Shown here: in pieces, positions 54,301 to 60,700 of the stretch
How the letters are laid out: each line of letters opens with the position of its first letter
Numbering within the stretch: the stretch's first letter is position 1
From: Oxyruncus cristatus
Lineage: Eukaryota; Chordata; Aves; Passeriformes; Cotingidae
Direction of reading: 5' to 3'
NCBI GenBank assembly: GCA_013399855.1
Contig: VXAY01002814.1
Coordinates: 398,315-462,314, forward strand
DNA length: 64,000 nt
Notes under the pieces: generated by a model
The model's database searches: none
Told to the model about the DNA's origin: nothing
Seen by the model: the letters and a program-made list of their open reading frames with translations, nothing else
Translations under genes and position numbers: made by a program

Positions 54301-56881
54301 AAAAGAATTTATGTGCCTGTGATAGTGTCAACTAAAGTTGTCATTTTAAGTCGTCCAACTGTGTGTGTCTGTAATTTCCTATTTAAAAGAAATAAACTTG
54401 TGGGACTTTCAGACTGTAAATTCCATTTCAATTTCACTAATGGGAGGATAAAAACTGATTCAAGCTGGAAACTTCAGAATCAAAAGTTTTACTACAATTC
54501 CTTCATTTTATCCTGTCCTGCATGTAATTTCTCATAATGTTCTGTAATCTCAATCCCATGCCTATCTGTAAAGTCAGTCCATGGACCTCAATTCTGCATC
54601 CAGATTTCAACCTCTGCATTCACTGCAAACTTATAAATATTGTATTCAAGTAGCAGTCCTAACCTTTCCTGACTAAAGTGAGTCAGATTTGCTATCAGCA
54701 AAAAAATAATATATAAACAGGAATGGTGTTTTGTGACACGACAGTAATTTATCAGCAAAAATGGAAGTACTTAGAAGACTTCCCAGAAATGAGAAGTGAC
54801 CGGAAACCTAAATTACTCATACAGTCTTTCCATTCTTAGGAAATTGCCTTCCCCACAGTTTGTTCTTTATGAACTTTCTATGTTTTTGTTGAATGATTGA
54901 CAAAAAGCCTCATGCTGTAAGAAAACTAGTACTGCCTATGAAAGCCTGAAAATCAAGAATATTATCTTCAAAATTAAAAAACAATGTTCAGAATAAGCAT
55001 CCATCTTCATTAGCTTCTGAAAGAGAGTTAAGAAAGTCAGCAATGACAAATCACATTTGATTTTAAAAGAAATCTACATTCTTCACTCCACTGAGTTCGG
55101 CATGACTCTACCATTATACAGGAATTCAATCTGATCCACCTCCTGTTTTAACATACATAGTTTGCCAAATTCCTTCCAAATTTTTAGCAACTTTCTTAGA
55201 GCCCAGGACATAACAAAAAAAAAAAAAAATCTTCCCAATACACCTTTTAAAGAAAATGACAAGACTAAATGTTTCTTTCACATCTGTGTAACAAACATAC
55301 ATTTGTGTAAGAAACATACATTTGCAATGATTCTATGTTTATGCCTTACATATTTTCCTAGGTGGTGTTCTAGACTGTCAAATTCTTTGCTTTAATCATC
55401 TTGGATGGCTTTTGTAGGTCTATGATGACTTTTTTTATATGGCTGAATCAGTAAATGGAGCTTCCTGTTTCTCCTGGTAATACATATGTTTTTCCCTGAA
55501 ATGGCATTCATAATTATGTAACATTTAGTTTCACTCACAGTTGGGTAACTGATCTTGCTAATTCAAGCCTATCGACATAAAACAAGCCAGGTCTTCAGCA
55601 GAATCCTTCAGGAGAAATTTTAAAGGTCAAAGAATCATTTAGGACTTCAAGAAGGGCAAAAGCCTATGATACCACAGGATGTACCCTCACACTGTGCTCA
55701 CAGAACACACCTCATCTACAAGGCAAAGGCAAATGGTTTACCTTCAGTGAAGGTAAACCAGCTCAGACACTAATGTTATTTTTCACAGCAGACTTCTTCC
55801 AGTTTGGAAGTGGCAATGGCTTTCCTCTTTTCCCAGTTTGGCAAAGCTTCACACCAGGCAGGGCTGCTCAGGAAAATGATGCTGCCCCTGTCATGGCAAG
55901 TCCAGAGCCACGTATCGGGCCTATTACCTAAATGCATCTGGTTCCTTACCCTCCTTCCTTATCAAGGAACCTCACTCCTTCTCCAAATGCCTCTCTCCCC
56001 CTCTCCCCTCATACTCCAGCACAACTGATGCTCTCACCAAGCACAAAGTTATTTGTGTGCTCAATGCTCCACTGACTACTCATTATTTTTTCAGAAGTGG
56101 ATTGCATTGCCTTCTCCACCCACCATTTCTCCTGTGCTCAGCCAGTGCCAGGTGCATCTCCATCAAAAGAATTTGCCAGACTAAGGGTTTATATTCTTAC
56201 CTCCATATTCTCCTTCACATAGTTGAGAAAATGAATAACAGAATTTGGGGAGTTCCCAACCAAAATGATCACTGCCCACAGAATACAGACTGCTCTGCTT
56301 CCAGCTCTTGTCTTAAGGCAAATAAGTACACTCCAAACATCTAATGTTTTTTATATATATACATATGTGTGTGTGTGTGTGTGATATGTGTGTGTGTGTG
56401 TGTGTCTTGTTTTATTACAGGCTTACATTTCCCGGCAGAGCTCAACTTGTGTAACACAGTGCAACTCTCTGTAGCTTTTTCTTGGATATATAAACAAAAC
56501 TAAGTTCTTGAATTTAATTACGTTCTGTGAAAACAGCATCTTGGAAGATTAAACATTGTGCTTCATTTATCACAGCCCGTCTGTGTAAGCGGAAAAGAAC
56601 AAATAAGAATTTTTTACATAGTTTCAGTATACTGTTGCTGTGTCCAGCACTGGCATCCATTTTTTGAAATACCACCTACTTCTCATCTAAAGCTAGGAAG
56701 TATATCTTGAATATTGTTAACAAAGTAAATAGAATTTAAAATATCAAGCCTAACAGGAACAGAATGAACTTGCCTCAGTAGCATGAGGAAGAATAAACTT
56801 TTCCTGAGGATCAAAGTCCACTAAAGGAGCAGTACAGTCACGTACAGGCAAAGATGAGGATGATTGCAATGATGACGACAT
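39257..56881 (-). CDS. ODF2L: ODF2L gene, coding span (outer dense fibre protein 2-like / BCAP)
   Basis: ODF2L (BCAP) is a coiled-coil protein of centrioles and basal bodies, related to ODF2/cenexin and linked to control of cilium formation. At least 14 exons from 54033 down to the stop at 39257 can be joined in one continuous frame of 533 whole codons, with every splice phase consistent. The predicted protein is a nearly unbroken, charged coiled coil rich in E, K, L and Q. Its C-terminus [18 protein letters not shown] carries the YVQFLK-(S/A/T)-x-Y motif shared by ODF2 and ODF2L. Internal stretches such as [25 protein letters not shown] and [16 protein letters not shown] match the human protein as I remember it. 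Two more 5' exons are proposed, and one exon between 54.0 and 56.2 kb is missing from my model. The full protein should be about 640 residues, close to human. Individual exons are listed separately. Confidence 0.92.
39870..39995 (-). CDS. ODF2L: ODF2L coding exon (42 codons)
   Basis: Phase 0 at both ends. Acceptor ttttatag, donor GTGAGT. The peptide begins [20 protein letters not shown] and ends NQLLCIFHH. It matches the human segment with V-A-E-E-I-E-K-M-S and Q-L-V-C-K-M. It reads directly into the last exon. Confidence 0.92.
40658..40820 (-). CDS. ODF2L: ODF2L coding exon (54 codons plus one base)
   Basis: The first base completes a codon from the previous exon, and the donor is GTATTG. 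The peptide contains [20 protein letters not shown] and [20 protein letters not shown], the best conserved coiled-coil block of the ODF2/ODF2L family (human: E-Y-T-A-L-A-R-Q-L-E-A-A-L-E-E-G-R). Confidence 0.93.
40907..40992 (-). CDS. ODF2L: ODF2L coding exon (28 codons plus two bases)
   Basis: Acceptor cttttcacag, donor GTAACC. The peptide starts [20 protein letters not shown], matching the human D-G-N-H-N-L-L-T-K-L-S-L-E-E-E-N-C. The serine-rich start is a break between two coiled-coil blocks. Confidence 0.9.
40993..43080 (-). other. ODF2L: ODF2L intron, 2.1 kb
   Basis: Intron between the 28-codon and 49-codon exons. It holds the 25-bp tandem repeat and a donor-like site near 42459, which was considered as a small exon and rejected. 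A GC-richer patch at 41.58-41.96 kb could be an old repeat that I cannot name. Confidence 0.7.
42608..42675. repeat. Tandem repeat, 25 bp x 2.7 (ODF2L intron)
   Basis: Two exact copies of a 25-bp unit (taataattaaaataatctac plus five more bases) and a shortened third copy, in an intron. The sequence is AT-rich and shows no coding signal. Confidence 0.9.
43081..43227 (-). CDS. ODF2L: ODF2L coding exon (49 codons)
   Basis: Phase 0 at both ends. The acceptor ends atgcag and the donor is GTGGTT (weak). The peptide begins [20 protein letters not shown] and ends [10 protein letters not shown]. It matches the human segment around H-L-K-E-L-E-R-V-C-D-S-L-T-A-A-E. Confidence 0.9.
43990..44020. repeat. 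Adenine-rich low-complexity run (ODF2L intron)
   Basis: Two A-runs separated by GG, in plus orientation, inside an intron. This is probably the remains of a retrotransposon tail or a simple repeat. Confidence 0.9.
44374..44478 (-). CDS. ODF2L: ODF2L coding exon (35 codons)
   Basis: Phase 0 at both ends, acceptor ttgtcctag, donor GTAAGT. The peptide starts [20 protein letters not shown] and ends NKCLKVDK. It lines up with human V-Q-K-L-Q-E-A-A-E-I-V-K-S-R-C-E. Confidence 0.93.
45668..45778 (-). CDS. ODF2L: ODF2L coding exon (37 codons)
   Basis: Phase 0 at both ends, acceptor ttttaatcaag, donor GTGACT. The peptide starts [20 protein letters not shown] and ends NLVEQHKNE. It matches human L-K-D-E-V-V-S-V-E-N-E-L-S-E-L-Q. 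Confidence 0.92.
46270..46405 (-). CDS. ODF2L: ODF2L coding exon (45 codons plus one base)
   Basis: The first base completes a codon begun in the previous exon; the acceptor is tgtctaacaag and the donor GTGAGA. The peptide is [20 protein letters not shown] and on to VYLENEELK. It matches the human stretch with Q-I-I-N-L-L-E-D-L-K and C-E-E-I-L-R-K. An alternative acceptor four bases downstream (aagtcag) would break the frame, so this one is chosen. Confidence 0.9.
46509..46544. repeat. (AT)n microsatellite (ODF2L intron)
   Basis: An alternating TA tract of about 36 bases, interrupted once by an extra A, a little upstream (minus sense) of the preceding exon's acceptor. Confidence 0.95.
46660..47400 (+). 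mobile_element. Possible LTR-type retroelement insertion in ODF2L intron
   Basis: A GC-richer block of about 250 bp leads into a TATA-like 'cataaaggtagc', then a pyrimidine-rich (tctctctctttctttcttt) tract and a putative poly(A) signal 'ttaataaagtc' near 47.36 kb. This order resembles a solo LTR of a bird endogenous retrovirus, and phrases such as 'gagcttgttccatggctggg' look familiar. I could not define terminal TG/CA or a target-site duplication, so family and limits are uncertain. Confidence 0.4.
48288..48397 (-). CDS. ODF2L: ODF2L coding exon (36 codons plus two bases)
   Basis: Acceptor cattctctag, donor GTAAGT. The peptide begins [20 protein letters not shown] and ends LELQTEDLK. It aligns with the human stretch E-A-K-L-S-E-T-I-S-A-S-N-A-W-K-S-H-Y-E. 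The two spare bases plus T from the next exon give N. Confidence 0.92.
48909..49094 (-). CDS. ODF2L: ODF2L coding exon (62 codons)
   Basis: The longest coding exon, phase 0 at both ends, acceptor ttctgttgcag and donor GTGAGT. The peptide begins [20 protein letters not shown] and ends [16 protein letters not shown]. It matches human S-L-E-T-K-I-A-K-W-N and L-T-S-Q-I-R-D-Q. This exon is visible as part of a 77-codon open frame. Confidence 0.93.
51443..51532 (-). CDS. ODF2L: Candidate optional exon of ODF2L (unconfirmed)
   Basis: A good acceptor (ttttctattctag) opens a frame reading [20 protein letters not shown], then EVMCERLEL, with the leucine and charge pattern of a coiled coil. Human ODF2L, as I recall it, has nothing here: its chain passes directly from the equivalent of DELKVKIQ to that of TLEKKIAEW. 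The donor is unclear. A GTGGCC site (exon from 51443, 30 codons) or a GTCATG site (exon from 51470, 21 codons) would keep the frame. The best-looking donor, GTATGT (exon from 51447), would shift the frame and bring a stop seven codons into the next exon. It could be an optional, poison or decayed exon. Confidence 0.35.
52052..52168 (-). CDS. ODF2L: ODF2L coding exon (39 codons)
   Basis: Phase 0 at both ends, acceptor ctcttccttag, donor GTCAAA (weak). The peptide starts [20 protein letters not shown] and ends [13 protein letters not shown]. It matches human F-S-Q-S-V-K-V-V-H-E-R-L-Q and R-E-A-E-N-D-K-L-K. Confidence 0.92.
53466..53537 (-). CDS. ODF2L: ODF2L coding exon (24 codons)
   Basis: The acceptor is the T-rich tract ending cccatgaag and the donor is GTGAGT. 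The peptide is [20 protein letters not shown] then QSEK, matching human N-L-K-K-K-V-F-E-K-E-A-H-I-Q-E-L-S-C-L-F-Q-S-E-K. A nearer AG eight bases inside would break the phase and is not used in this model. Confidence 0.93.
53770..53832 (-). CDS. ODF2L: ODF2L coding exon (21 codons)
   Basis: Phase 0 at both ends, acceptor tttcctgtgttgcag, donor GTAAGT. The peptide is [20 protein letters not shown] then T, matching human L-L-E-N-L-T-D-N-E-S-E-N-T. Confidence 0.9.
53981..54033 (-). CDS. ODF2L: ODF2L coding exon (17 codons plus two bases)
   Basis: A strong acceptor (cctagtttgttttcttcag) is followed by two bases that finish a codon, then [17 protein letters not shown] and donor GTAAGT. It fits human T-F-K-S-V-K-L-A-L-E-H-L-L. 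The open frame continues upstream past the acceptor to an ATG at about 54.1 kb, but that extension is not coiled-coil-like and I regard it as chance. Confidence 0.8.
54034..56200 (-). other. ODF2L: ODF2L intron region with one unresolved exon
   Basis: By phase and by comparison with the human protein, one more exon (length 3n+1, roughly 25-35 codons) should lie here, joining the exon at 56.2 kb to the one at 54.0 kb. I inspected the minus strand and found no convincing candidate. Several partial look-alikes failed on phase or lacked a splice site. The exon may be too diverged to see. Confidence 0.5.
56201..56340 (-). CDS. ODF2L: ODF2L probable coding exon 2
   Basis: A very good donor (GAG, GTAAGA) ends a fully open 140-base stretch whose acceptor (aaaaaacattag) lies directly beside a TG/TA microsatellite. 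In the phase set by the donor the peptide starts [13 protein letters not shown] and ends [15 protein letters not shown]. Human ODF2L has S-H-L-S-C-L-K at its start and H-S-V-E-L-L-L-P-L-F-K-D-T-I-E at its end, at nearly the same spacing. The middle does not match in this frame; a second frame shows [10 protein letters not shown], which resembles the human middle better. This is therefore either a diverged exon or one with an internal frame disturbance. Confidence 0.45.
56352..56405. repeat. (TA)n(TG)n microsatellite
   Basis: A TA tract followed by two TG tracts separated by 'gatatg', a few bases upstream (minus sense) of the acceptor of the probable second coding exon. On the ODF2L sense strand it reads as CA repeats followed by TA. 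Confidence 0.95.
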
Positions 56882-56893
56882 TTTTTTTTAAGG
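56774..56893 (-). CDS. ODF2L: ODF2L first coding exon (start codon at 56879-56881)
   Basis: The acceptor tcttgttatacag is followed by 12 untranslated bases and an ATG. Thirty-six codons begin [20 protein letters not shown] and end [13 protein letters not shown]. The last part resembles human S-E-K-E-D-L-P-R-C-T-S-E; the serine-rich start is unlike human. The exit site is ambiguous: GAG then GCAAGT would be a GC-AG donor in phase 0, while GCAA then GTTCAT, four bases further, would be an ordinary GT donor leaving one base and fits the phase of the candidate exon at 56.2 kb. In that case the exon begins at 56770. Confidence 0.7.
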
Positions 56894-57323
56894 CTGTATA
56901 ACAAGACAGTATATGTTAACATATTTTGTGAATCAGTAACTAAAACGTTATTGGCATCCCAGGTTGTTCCCAATGCAGTGGGACCACTGTAGCAGACCAA
57001 GCAAACCCCAGACACATTAGAGATGTAACACAGCTAATGCAACTGAAATCTTGCACCCATATTCATAATTTGTAATCACTTAGGCAGCGCTGAAATCACA
57101 CACTTGGTACACAGAAATCAAATCCCTCCATGGCAGAAAACTGAACACACGAAGGAGGTAGTAAAACTCGCAGCTGCGATTTCCCACTTCCACGGATCCC
57201 CGCACAGACAGGGGCACAGGACACCCAACGCCGGCCCCCGCCCCGAGCCCAGCCTGAGGCTCTCTCTCCTCACCAAACGCCCCTGTACCCACCGCCTGCG
57301 GCTCCCGCTCCTGGAGTGTCCCA

Positions 57324-57442
57324 GGGTGACCCCCCCTTCAGCACCCTTCCTGCGGGACAGTGCCCCCTCACAGCCTTTCCGCGGGTCACCCCCGCCTCAG
57401 CACGGCTCCTGTGGGGCAGTGCCCCCTCAGCGCCCCTCCCGC
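57324..57442. repeat. 60-bp imperfect tandem duplication in ODF2L CpG island
   Basis: Two copies, 59 and 60 bp long, start at 57324 and 57383 with GGGTGACC/GGGTCACC. Each contains 'cagtgccccctca', and the start of a third copy follows at 57443. Copies differ by substitutions. This lies downstream of the likely transcription start. Confidence 0.8.
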
Positions 57443-57485
57443 GGGTCACTCTCCGTCCCCGGCGTCCCCACCTGCGCCAGCCGCC

Positions 57486-57524
57486 CCTCACTGCCGGCCC
57501 TCACTGCCGGCCCTCACCGCCGGC
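57486..57524. repeat. 13-bp tandem repeat x 3
   Basis: The unit cctcactgccggc occurs three times head to tail, the third with one change (cctcaccgccggc), followed by a decayed fourth. It lies in the putative ODF2L 5' UTR exon. Confidence 0.9.
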
Positions 57525-57551
57525 CCTCAGCGCGGCCGCCCGCCGGGAGCC

Positions 57552-57565
57552 GTTGCCGCAGTAAC
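57552..57565. promoter_or_regulatory. RFX X-box motif
   Basis: GTTGCC-GC-AGTAAC fits the X-box consensus GTNRCC, 0-3 bases, RGYAAC at every position. RFX transcription factors bind this site in promoters of cilium genes. It lies in the ODF2L CpG island, about 80 bases upstream of the likely first donor. A further GTTGCC half-site is at 57583-57588. ODF2L is a basal-body gene, so RFX control is a natural reading, but this is inferred from sequence alone. Confidence 0.6.
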
Positions 57566-57720
57566 GCGCCGCAGCCGCAGCCGTTGCCGAGCCGGCCTTG
57601 CCCGACGCTCCCCGGGAACACCCACTGCTCCCGCTTAGGGACGGCGACCTCCGCGGGCCTGGGGAGGCGGCATCACCCCTTCCCCGAGAGAACGTGGTGC
57701 GTGCGGTTGGGATTCACAGG

Positions 57721-60700
57721 TGCCTCGGGAAGCGGCTGTGCCGTCACCGGCTGGTGACGGTGTCCGTGAGCACCCAGGAGCTTACTGTCAGACCCAGAGG
57801 GACAAAAAACGTGGACACCTCTGGGGAGCTTTGGATCCTCTAGTTAATTTCTTTCTCGGTGTTTCCATTAATTTTACTGTTTTTTTTTTTTTTTTTCAGA
57901 GGCTAAACACCAATTATTCATGTAACCTGACTGTATGTGAAGCTGTTTTGGCAATACATTGTCAAATATTATAAAAAAGCCACGTATTTTTAAATAACCA
58001 CATTCCTCTGAAGAATGACTCAACTACTCTTGCATCACATCACAGGGTAAAGCACAATTGACACTTGAAGTGGCACTTCAGTGAATATCTGAGACACTGC
58101 AACAGATGCATGCAAAGATCACTTTCAGATAATGAAGTGTGCAAAACAGAATGATCACATAATATAAAAATAATCACTTGTACAGATGCATATGTACATA
58201 CATATAGACATGTACGTAGACACATATGACCATACGTAATTATAATTTGCAAGTTTTGTTTAGGAAAAAATCATACTGAGAGAAATGTTACTTTTTAATG
58301 TGCCAAGTAAATATCAGCATTAGCAACTCATATTAAGAAAAAGCTTGAGAGAAATAATCAAAAATAAAACATATCATTTGGCATAATTTTTAAACATGCC
58401 AGTGTGTTTGTATTTTCTTTTATTGCTGACAACGGAATTTCAGACAGCAGTTATTCACTTTATACAGTTATACAGTTATTATACATTATACACTTTATAC
58501 AGTTATTCTCTTTGGAGAATATTATCTAGCCATGTGTGCCCAGTAATAAAAATAAAAATCAAATGCTAAATTTCAACCTTTTTAATACCAGTAGACAGGA
58601 AATGACTCCATCATCCATTCTAGAGTGAGTGCCTGGTTGTACCTGAATTCCAAGGGAAATTTTGTCTTTGCACGTGCAAAAGGCCTAATGCTTTGTTCTC
58701 TATAGGACCCAGAGCCTTGAACTGAGAACTCACCACCTCCAACACACCTTTGCTTTGGCACTGCAGTTATGAGCTGTGGCTTTGGTATCTTATAGACACC
58801 TCAGACAGAACTTGCTGTAAGACTGACTCATTTTTAAAAGAAAAGAATAAATTGTTGCAAGTTTTAAAAAATTTGGTGATTGCTTATAAAATAAAGCAAG
58901 AACTATCCATCCGTGAAGGTTAATTAGCAGGATAAGTAGCACTGCACTCTGTACATGGTAAGCAAAGAATGAATTACAAGTTTCAGTCCTCAAAACCACA
59001 TTTTTGACAGTGGAATAATCCCCAGAGTGGAAAATCTTTAGAGTAAATATGACACACACTTCCACAATGACATAATTACAGGCCTTATTAAAGGAGATAT
59101 GGTGGAGAGAAGCTTTTTAGATACCACAAGAACGCTGCTCAGTGTTTGTCACAGCTCATGACTTCATCTGCTCTAAGGGTGTAACTGAACCTTTCATTTC
59201 CATGTCAGAAATTCAAGACTCCAATGTCTTTCTTTGTTCCTTGGTTAATTTTGGCAATACCCTGCTATTGCAAAAACTGCAGATTTGCTGTGACCCTGTT
59301 AATACACCGTTCCTTCCTCATCCCAGTATGCACTGCTTGGTGCAATACTGATCACAATTTATTTCTCCCAGCAATTCTTAGACACTTGCTGCCTTATACA
59401 GCAGTATGTATCCTGCAAAGATAGTGATGGCAACATTTCTGCAGTAGTCTATTTTGTGGTGGCAGTGACATCTAGTGGGCTCCAACAACACTTCCAGTTT
59501 TCCCAATGTTCCAAAAATCGGTCAAAGCATCTCTTTTCAGGATGCTCCGACCTTGTTATAAAGGCATATTTAAAAGTACAATCAAATACGAATAGTTAGA
59601 GGTTGAATTCAGTAATTAAGGCTGACTTTCACTTTAGGAGCATGTGGAAGATTTATTTTAATTAGAGATCTGGTTTATGGAGCTCTCTTGGCAGTAAATG
59701 CTCTGAGGAAGTCAGTTCAAGTAGTGCACAATTCAGCACTCCCCCAAACACCTCTGGAAAAGACAGAAAAACTGCTCTGTCGTGCTTCCTGAAAAGCAAG
59801 TGCAAAATGAGAGGGTAAAACTGTTGGATTTCCATGACTGTTTACATAAACAGTGTATCTGTTCAAAAGCTATGTGGGCTGTAGTCTCAGTGGCTAACAC
59901 AACTGCCATGTGCCAGTTCAAACTAGATAGAAAAAAAATCTGATAGTTGATGTCAAAACCATATAAGCTATGTTTCTCAACGTCTTCCCAATATTCTTAA
60001 AATAATTTCAGCTTCCAGCTTCCTACACAGACTTGATGATGTTCCATGAAGGAGGTAAGTTTAATTATCCCTATGCCACATGTGGAGAAATTGTAGTACC
60101 ATGTATAAAATTACTTTCTCACAGTAATTATTAGGGAAGTGGTAAAGCTGCAAATATACCTCCAGTCATTAACCTATTAATGCACAGTAAAAGGAAGAAC
60201 CCCCAGAAGTTTAGTTCTATTTCCACAGAGGCCAGTTCCTCCAAGTATAAGATAGGCAACTTCTTCTGATATAGACAGCTGGGATGCGGGACCAAATTAT
60301 CTTCCTGCTCCAGGAAGTATGATATTGAAAGGACAAGGACCACAAAAACAGCACATGATTTACCTAGACCAGTTCCCTGCAATTTCAGGACTTTTGCCCA
60401 CTGAATGTTTTGCCAGTTGTTGTGTGCAGTCCTAGTACAACTCCAGTTTGAGTGTTTGGGGGAAGCACAGCAACAGCTGCCACGAGGACCACTGAAAGAG
60501 TGCACTAACGTGAAAAGAAGCATTAATTCTCACTCAGCTGTAGTTTCTGAGAGGAAGTGTGCTGTTGAGAACAGCTGCTTTCTGGTTCTGTCAAACCAGT
60601 CCCCAGATTTTTCATGAAAGCCTGATTGTACACAGGCCAGGCAGCTGGAACAACTGATTTTATAATCTTTGCCTGGTTATTATCAAGCTAAGCTCACAGT

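Larger units (their letters stand above)
57472..57600 (-). other. ODF2L: Likely ODF2L 5' UTR exon (untranslated)
   Basis: In the CpG island the minus strand has a strong donor, GGCGCAG then GTGGGG, at 57471. This would let an untranslated first exon splice to the acceptor at 56894. The right limit (transcription start) is a guess. The exon would contain the 13-bp repeat, and the X-box would lie within it or just upstream. Confidence 0.4.
57180..57720 (-). promoter_or_regulatory. ODF2L: CpG island / ODF2L promoter
   Basis: The region is strongly GC- and CpG-rich between AT-rich flanks, 0.3-0.8 kb upstream of the ODF2L start-codon exon. It contains an RFX X-box, a 60-bp imperfect duplication and a 13-bp repeat. 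The 217-codon plus-strand frame across it is proline-rich, stop-poor GC sequence and not a gene. The island could also fire rightwards, but no plus-strand exon was found. Confidence 0.8.

Noticed and set aside
54486..54560. Coiled-coil-like minus-strand stretch ([15 protein letters not shown]) as the missing ODF2L exon
   Set aside because: The only donor leaves two bases, which puts the next exon in the wrong frame with a quick stop, and the entry phase also disagrees with the preceding exon.
57104..57757. 217-codon plus-strand frame upstream of ODF2L
   Set aside because: The product is proline- and serine-rich low-complexity sequence encoded by a CpG island with tandem repeats; it has no domain and no plus-strand splice partners.
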